38,991 nucleotides of DNA from Mnemiopsis leidyi (lineage: Eukaryota > Ctenophora > Tentaculata > Lobata > Bolinopsidae). Under the pieces are notes generated by a model. The model was given only the letters and a program-made list of their open reading frames with translations. It did not search any database and had not been told where the DNA came from. This document shows, piece after piece, positions 34,271 through 38,991 of this stretch (the first letter of the stretch is position 1; every line of letters starts with the position of its first letter). The stretch lies in contig JH153586.1 of NCBI GenBank assembly GCA_000226015.1, forward strand, positions 435,522 through 474,512, read 5' to 3'. The position numbers and the translations under genes were made by a program.

Positions 34271-34532
34271 AGAGGAGAGAGAGAACATCCTGGCAGGACG
34301 CAGGACGACACGAATCGTTACAGAGGCAGGATCAACTAGCTGGGTGTTTGCTACGCGGCGTAGATCGGCTTACTGGTATGTAACAAAAGATGTTGCCGTT
34401 AGGATCATGGCAGCTCGAATATTGCCTCCTGTTGTTGTGATCACCAGCACTGTCCGATACAATTATCGACTTTCTGGTTGGTTCAGGTATCGCGTGTCAG
34501 CCTGGATGTGCCGTCTCTCTCTCTCTTGTTAA

Positions 34533-34819
34533 TCCCTGATTTTACCCTCAGCAGTTCCACCTCGTGCACCAGTTCCGATAGATTTATTCTGTTTAGTGAG
34601 GTGTCAGCTGGTTACTGCTTCAGCCGTCTCGTTACGCGGCAGCGACCAACCGGCTTCGTTTGACTGACTTGAGCGTGGCGGATTTGAATAAAATGTTCAA
34701 TATTCGAGCCTAGACTGAGCATTTAGCAAAGCTCTTTGGTCCTGATATGTCGCCATTTACTTAATGATACTTCAAGAGATACATTACCAGTCGGATTCAG
34801 ACACTTAATATAAGGGCAA
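34533..34819. other. No feature recognised
   Basis: A short chance frame runs to 34663; nothing else is seen before the foldback element. Confidence 0.4.
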
Positions 34820-35235
34820 TAGACAAATCACGAAAAATCCTACAAATTATTTAATCTTTAAAATCACAGGGAATAAGAATCTGCAGCAGCTCCCTGAGAT
34901 TTTTCATCCCAAAAAGACTGTCAAAATCAGGAGAGGCAGATTCTCCATCTTTATGTGACCTGTCACCAGGACAGTTGTTTTTAAATAACAGTCAGACACG
35001 ACATATCTAGCTCTCTATGATGCCAAAATTTCAAACTTCAACATTTAAAGGCGAGAGTATAGATATTCGGTCGTCTTAACTTTGGTAGATCGATCGGAGC
35101 CAGCTAGCTGGAGAATCTGCCTATCCTGATTTTGGCAGTCTTTTTTGGGATGAAAAATCTCTGGGAGCTGCTGCAGATTCTTGTTTCCAGTGATTTTAGT
35201 GGTTATATAATTTGTAGGATTTTTTGTGTTTGCTA
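34820..35235. mobile_element. Foldback/MITE-like element with about 130-bp inverted arms
   Basis: The left arm, 34820 to about 34950, is the reverse complement of about 35105-35235 with a few mismatches and small gaps, separated by about 155 bp of unrelated spacer. The arms share AATCCTACAAATTAT, AAGAATCTGCAGCAGCTCCC and GAGATTTTTCATCCCAAAA. The outer ends read TAGACAAATCAC and GTGTTTGCTA. A TA at each edge fits the TA target duplication of Tc1/mariner-type MITEs, but two bases are weak evidence. It has no coding capacity of its own. If transcribed it would make a long double-stranded hairpin. Confidence 0.7.
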
Positions 35236-36245
35236 CAAAAGTGGAAGATCGATGGAAGACGTTGAGGTGTGACAAAGAAGCAGTTTCGATAATCGTAGGA
35301 TCACGATGACTGATGACCAATGATGATAATCAATGTCGCTAGTATTGAAATATTTTTCAAACAAGACCTCGCGTCGCACAGGCCCACAGGCAGGGCATTT
35401 GTCAACATGGATCAAAGATCTAAGTTGAAACTTATTGCTACCGAAAAGCAGATTTGACAGTGATATTCCTATTATATTTGCAGGTGTTTATATAAGTCGG
35501 GAATTCCAAAAATGTCCGTCCATCGAAGGCGAGAAGAAATGAGGCAAAAAGCATTTCTCAATTTACCAAAATAGACGGTTTTTAGCATTCAAGTTGAATG
35601 TTTCCAATTCTTGGACATTATCGTGATAAGTTTCGCTATACTGCATCTTAAAGTAGGTTTTCTCGTGCAATTTCTAAACAATTTTAAGTAATCTATCACA
35701 CGTGCCCTCAATCCAAGCAATTGTCTTCTTAATCTAAGCGGCATTCAAGTACTAATTTCTCCAAATACCAACCCTCCCTATTCTGATTTCTCTTGCTATC
35801 AACTTTCAGAATTTCGCTATTATTATGAATTAGGAACTGGAAGACGTAGAAAGGTATTGTCGGAGCCGATTTAAGATGGCATTTAAGAGCCGATTTAAGA
35901 TGACCAATCCGATCGGCCAAGGTAGATGGCCAAATCAGATTGCAACTCACTATTTTATTTGAGATATTTCAAAAATAACTATCCAACAAATTTCAAGGAA
36001 AATATTAAACCCATCACATGGTAATAGATATGGTCAATATAAGCTACACCAGATTCATCGCTTTCGCTGTTTTAGCAAAAAATTACAAAAAATAGAACAT
36101 CAGGAATCGCGATTGGAATAAGAACCACCCGACCCATTCATCAAGGAAACGACGTACTGCATTTCCAGTAAGGAAGAAACAGGAGGTAAGATAACGAGAT
36201 TAAAAGTATAATCATAAACTGGTACAAAACACACATATTCTGTGT
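35236..36245. other. Intergenic, no gene recognised
   Basis: It contains CACGTG at 35699 and a short local duplication (CCGATTTAAGATG twice, about 35868 and 35890). Nothing else is supported. Confidence 0.4.
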
Positions 36246-36284
36246 CACGTGACACTTAAACTCTAGCTTTTCTCAAGTATAAAA
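36246..36284 (+). promoter_or_regulatory. E-box plus consensus TATA
   Basis: GTCACGTGAC (CACGTG 36246-36251) is followed after 26 bp by TATAAAA at 36278-36284. The E-box-to-TATA gap is almost the same as in the gene B promoter (27 bp). No open frame of note follows. Confidence 0.4.
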
Positions 36285-37038
36285 CAAAACGAAGCTAGTC
36301 AACACGGAAAGTATCAAAGAAGGGAGGTCCCCTCAGTAATCACATACAAAAAGTAATCACAAAGTGCAGTACAGAACATGAAATTTGAATACCAAACTGA
36401 TAAGGGACTAAACGGAGCTCCTGGGGTGAAATAACAAGGCATATTGTACCTTGGCTTTTATACTGCACTTGTGCGGTACATTCCAGCGACCCGATTTATT
36501 TACTTTCTGTACTGTTTAACGTTTTCTGGGCCATCGTTTGTACCCCGGTTGGGCCCTTTCTCCGAAAATTTCAGACTTGCTTTTAACCCAATTTGTTTAA
36601 AGTATAACGTTATAATACTCTAAGGCGCCTTTTAAACCGGGATATTTGGCACATATTCGGTCAACGGTCCATTAATTTTCTGTCTAACGAAGCCGTATGA
36701 ATTAATTTACCGACGTTGCTTGTGCCGTGCACGATGTCGACGTTCACTATGGCACTATGCGCGCAAGTTGTTGGTTCTCTCGCCATAGATGTTTTAGGGT
36801 ATAATATGTGTGGTTGACATATTATTAAATCAAGAGGACGTATTAAACGAACATATTGACTTGAGTGTAAAGAATTGAGCCTAACATTGACATATAATGC
36901 ACCTAACATTCGTGGTATGGAAATGGAATGCTACTTTGTATAAACTGTGTGTTAAAATAGCAAGATATCCAGCTAATAATATCATATCATAAGTATGAAA
37001 GAGCGTGCTGATTGTTCAAAAGTCCTGGTACATAAATA
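36285..37038. other. No feature recognised
   Basis: Only short chance frames; no motif or repeat stands out. Confidence 0.4.
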
Positions 37039-37140
37039 GGGGGGGGGGCCACGTCCCTAAAAAGCCCAAAAAAGCCCATTTTTTAAGGGCCCTTGAGGGG
37101 TCCCCGAAGGTAAAAATGGGACTTTTTGGGCCCTAAAATT
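37039..37140. repeat. G-run and self-complementary low-complexity block
   Basis: Ten consecutive G (37039-37048) precede runs of AAAAAGCCC and GGGCCC blocks. CCCTAAAAAGCCC on the left is partly complementary to GGGACTTTTTGGGCCC near 37117-37132, so the block can fold back. It may be the end of a dispersed repeat; the family is unknown. Confidence 0.55.
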
Positions 37141-37555
37141 TTATGACTTTATCCAACTTTAGGCAGTATATTGGGCTATAATTATGGGAGATATGATCAA
37201 AACTGGCCGAAATACTGTTATTTTCATCGATTTCACCATGAGAAAGCTTTAAAAGAGATCATTTTAGAAATAGTTTACATCAATAGACTTAATTATGTAT
37301 CAGTCAGTAAATGTAGACCATATTCTTGCATTCAACAAAGGCAAATAAGTAGAAACACATGTTAGAGAAATTAACTACTATAAGAGAGGGATCATGGTCG
37401 TTCATTTCTGTCTTGAAATGATAATCTATGTCCTAGTGGCAACTGGTAAGGAACAGAGTCAAGCAAAGTTTAAGAGATGAAACAGTGAGTTAAGTTCTTT
37501 CTTATTGCTTTAATACAAAAGATCATACAGGGTCTAGTTCTGCTGTCAGTCGTAC
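37141..37555. other. No feature recognised before the minisatellite
   Basis: AT-rich, with no gene or repeat identified. Confidence 0.4.
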
Positions 37556-38991
37556 TACTGTGGTACCACAGTAATATCCGAATAGTACTCCTATAAACCA
37601 CTGTAGAACACCAGTAGTAACCCAGTAGTACCACAGTAGTACCTATACCACTGTAGTACCCAGGTAGTTTCCCAATTTAACCCCTTTTCTGTCCCTGTTG
37701 TACCCCAGTGCAGTACTTAAAAGTTCTCCAGTAGCACTCCTATACCACCCATGTAGTATCCTGGTAGTACCACAGTTGTACCCCAGTAGTGCTGCAATTG
37801 TACCCCAACAACACCCCTTTAGTGTCCCTGCAGTACCCCAGTAGTAACCCAGTAGCATTCCTGTAGTACCCTAGCAGTATCCCATCAATACCAAAGTAGT
37901 ACCCCTGTTGTATTCAAGTAGTTCACTAGCAATACCCCAGTAGTACCTTTGTTAAACCGCTACGACCCCAGTAGTACCACAGTAGTACCCCAGAATATCT
38001 CCAAAGTTATCCAGTAGTATCCCAGGGTAACAAAGCTATAGCGCTCCAGCACTGAGAAGTATCCCAGAACTACCTTAGTAGTGCCCAAACTTAGTAAAAC
38101 TGCAGTACCTCACTATAACTTTTGCAGTACCCCAGTAGTATCCCAGTAGTATCCCGGCAGTACCCCAACTAAGTAGTGCAAAAGTACCCTAATAGTAACC
38201 CAATGGTACCCCACAAGTACTCCTGAAGTGCACAAGTAGTACTGCAGTGGTACGCCTGTAGTACTCCTGGTGAATCCTAGTAATAACGCAGTGGTTCCCC
38301 AGTAATATCCTTGTAGTATCCCTGTAGACTGTAGTACCCCAGTAGTAGCAGTAGTGCAAAAGTTACCCAGAGGTTCTCCAGTGTTATCCCATGGAAACCT
38401 TTTACAGCCACGGTAATACCACAGTAGTGAACCAGTAGTACCCAGCATTGCCCAATCAATGCACATGTAGTACCCAAGGTCCAATAGTACCCTATGAGTA
38501 CCCCGATGCAACAATACCATAGTAGTACCTCAGTACAATTCTTTAGTACCCCAGTAAGCCAGTAGTACACCAGTACTAGTAATCCAGCTGTAGTACCCGG
38601 GTAGCATCCAAGAATTACCATAGTAGTACCCCTACTTGGTACTCTGTAGAACCCCAGAAGTGAAACAATGGTACCCAAGTAGTACTCCTGTAGTACCAAT
38701 TAGGAATCCAGTGGTACCCCAGAAGTATTCCTATGTTTCTCCTGTAGCACCCTTGTATCACTCTTTTGGAACTCCAGCAATATCCAGTGGTACCCCAGTA
38801 GTATCCCAGTAGTACCCCATTAGTAACCCAGTGGTGCCCCAATAGTATCCCATATAAGTATCCCAGAAGTACCACTGTAGTACCCCAGTAGTGACCCAGT
38901 AGTATCCCATTAGTATTCCAGTAGTACCACTGTAGTATCCCAGTAGTGACCCAGTAGTGACCCAGTAGTATCACTGTAGTACTCCAGTAGT
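37556..38991. repeat. 11-bp minisatellite, AGTAGTACCCC / AGTAGTATCCC type
   Basis: More than 1.4 kb of degenerate tandem units, running off the window end. The core is AGTAGTA followed by C or T, then CCC. Units vary by point change and by one or two bases of length. Order is cleanest near the right edge and decays leftward. Because 11 is not a multiple of three, the minus strand reads a 33-nt (11-residue) super-period rich in G, Y, W, T and L that lacks stops. This explains the open frames of 71-140 codons seen there; they are repeat by-products, not genes. Confidence 0.9.

Noticed and set aside
37643-38974. Open minus-strand frames of 71-140 codons with G-Y-Y-W-G-T-T repeats
   Set aside because: They are translations of the 11-bp minisatellite, whose 33-nt super-period lacks stops; there is no independent coding evidence.

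Overview
This is eukaryotic, most likely metazoan, nuclear DNA. It is about 40% GC by eye and not obviously CpG-depleted. It has spliced genes with GT-AG introns of 115-159 bp, microsatellites, minisatellites, and TATA/CCAAT/E-box promoter signals. I see no operons, no prokaryotic signals and no tRNA or rRNA. I cannot name the species. Coding sequence is sparse. Apart from two long open frames (about 777 and 387 codons), the many 60-150 codon open frames are roughly what chance predicts at this base composition, so I accept short ones only with splice, motif or promoter support.

Layout. At 1-138 (+) lies a partial 3' end of a gene whose peptide resembles the C-terminal strand of a PARP catalytic domain. 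At 3737-8496 (-) is gene B, built from a TATA/E-box promoter near 8.6 kb, two short phase-matched exons, and a 365-codon serine/arginine/proline-rich exon; the protein is unrecognised and probably disordered. Inside its long intron, on the opposite strand, 5134-5526 (+) is a frame-broken fibronectin type III domain of cytokine-receptor character. At 20952-23789 (-) are three clean exons of gene A, at least 847 codons: a basic Ser/Pro/Lys-rich half, an acidic middle and a basic conserved-looking tail, also unrecognised. Two possible further minus-strand exons sit at 19473-19552 and 17930-18103.

Regulatory-looking DNA. The palindrome CACGTG occurs about 26 times (about 6 expected), and several copies lie just upstream of TATA boxes (8.6, 10.5, 18.4 and 36.3 kb). 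The best case is at 10.4-10.5 kb: a 39-bp tandem repeat, each unit carrying CCAATCAG and CACGTG, followed by another CCAAT and a TATA box. RFX-type X-boxes occur as an 18-bp-phased triplet at 12.25 kb and as a canonical single site at 16.4 kb.

The right third (about 24-39 kb) has no gene I can defend. It holds short tandem repeats, hairpins, a 416-bp foldback element flanked by TA (34820-35235), a G-run/low-complexity block and, from about 37.56 kb to the end, an 11-bp minisatellite (AGTAGTACCCC type) that runs off the window.

The candidates for something undescribed are the phased promoter/X-box arrays, the E-box-plus-TATA pattern, the two unrecognised disordered proteins, and the foldback and hairpin loci.
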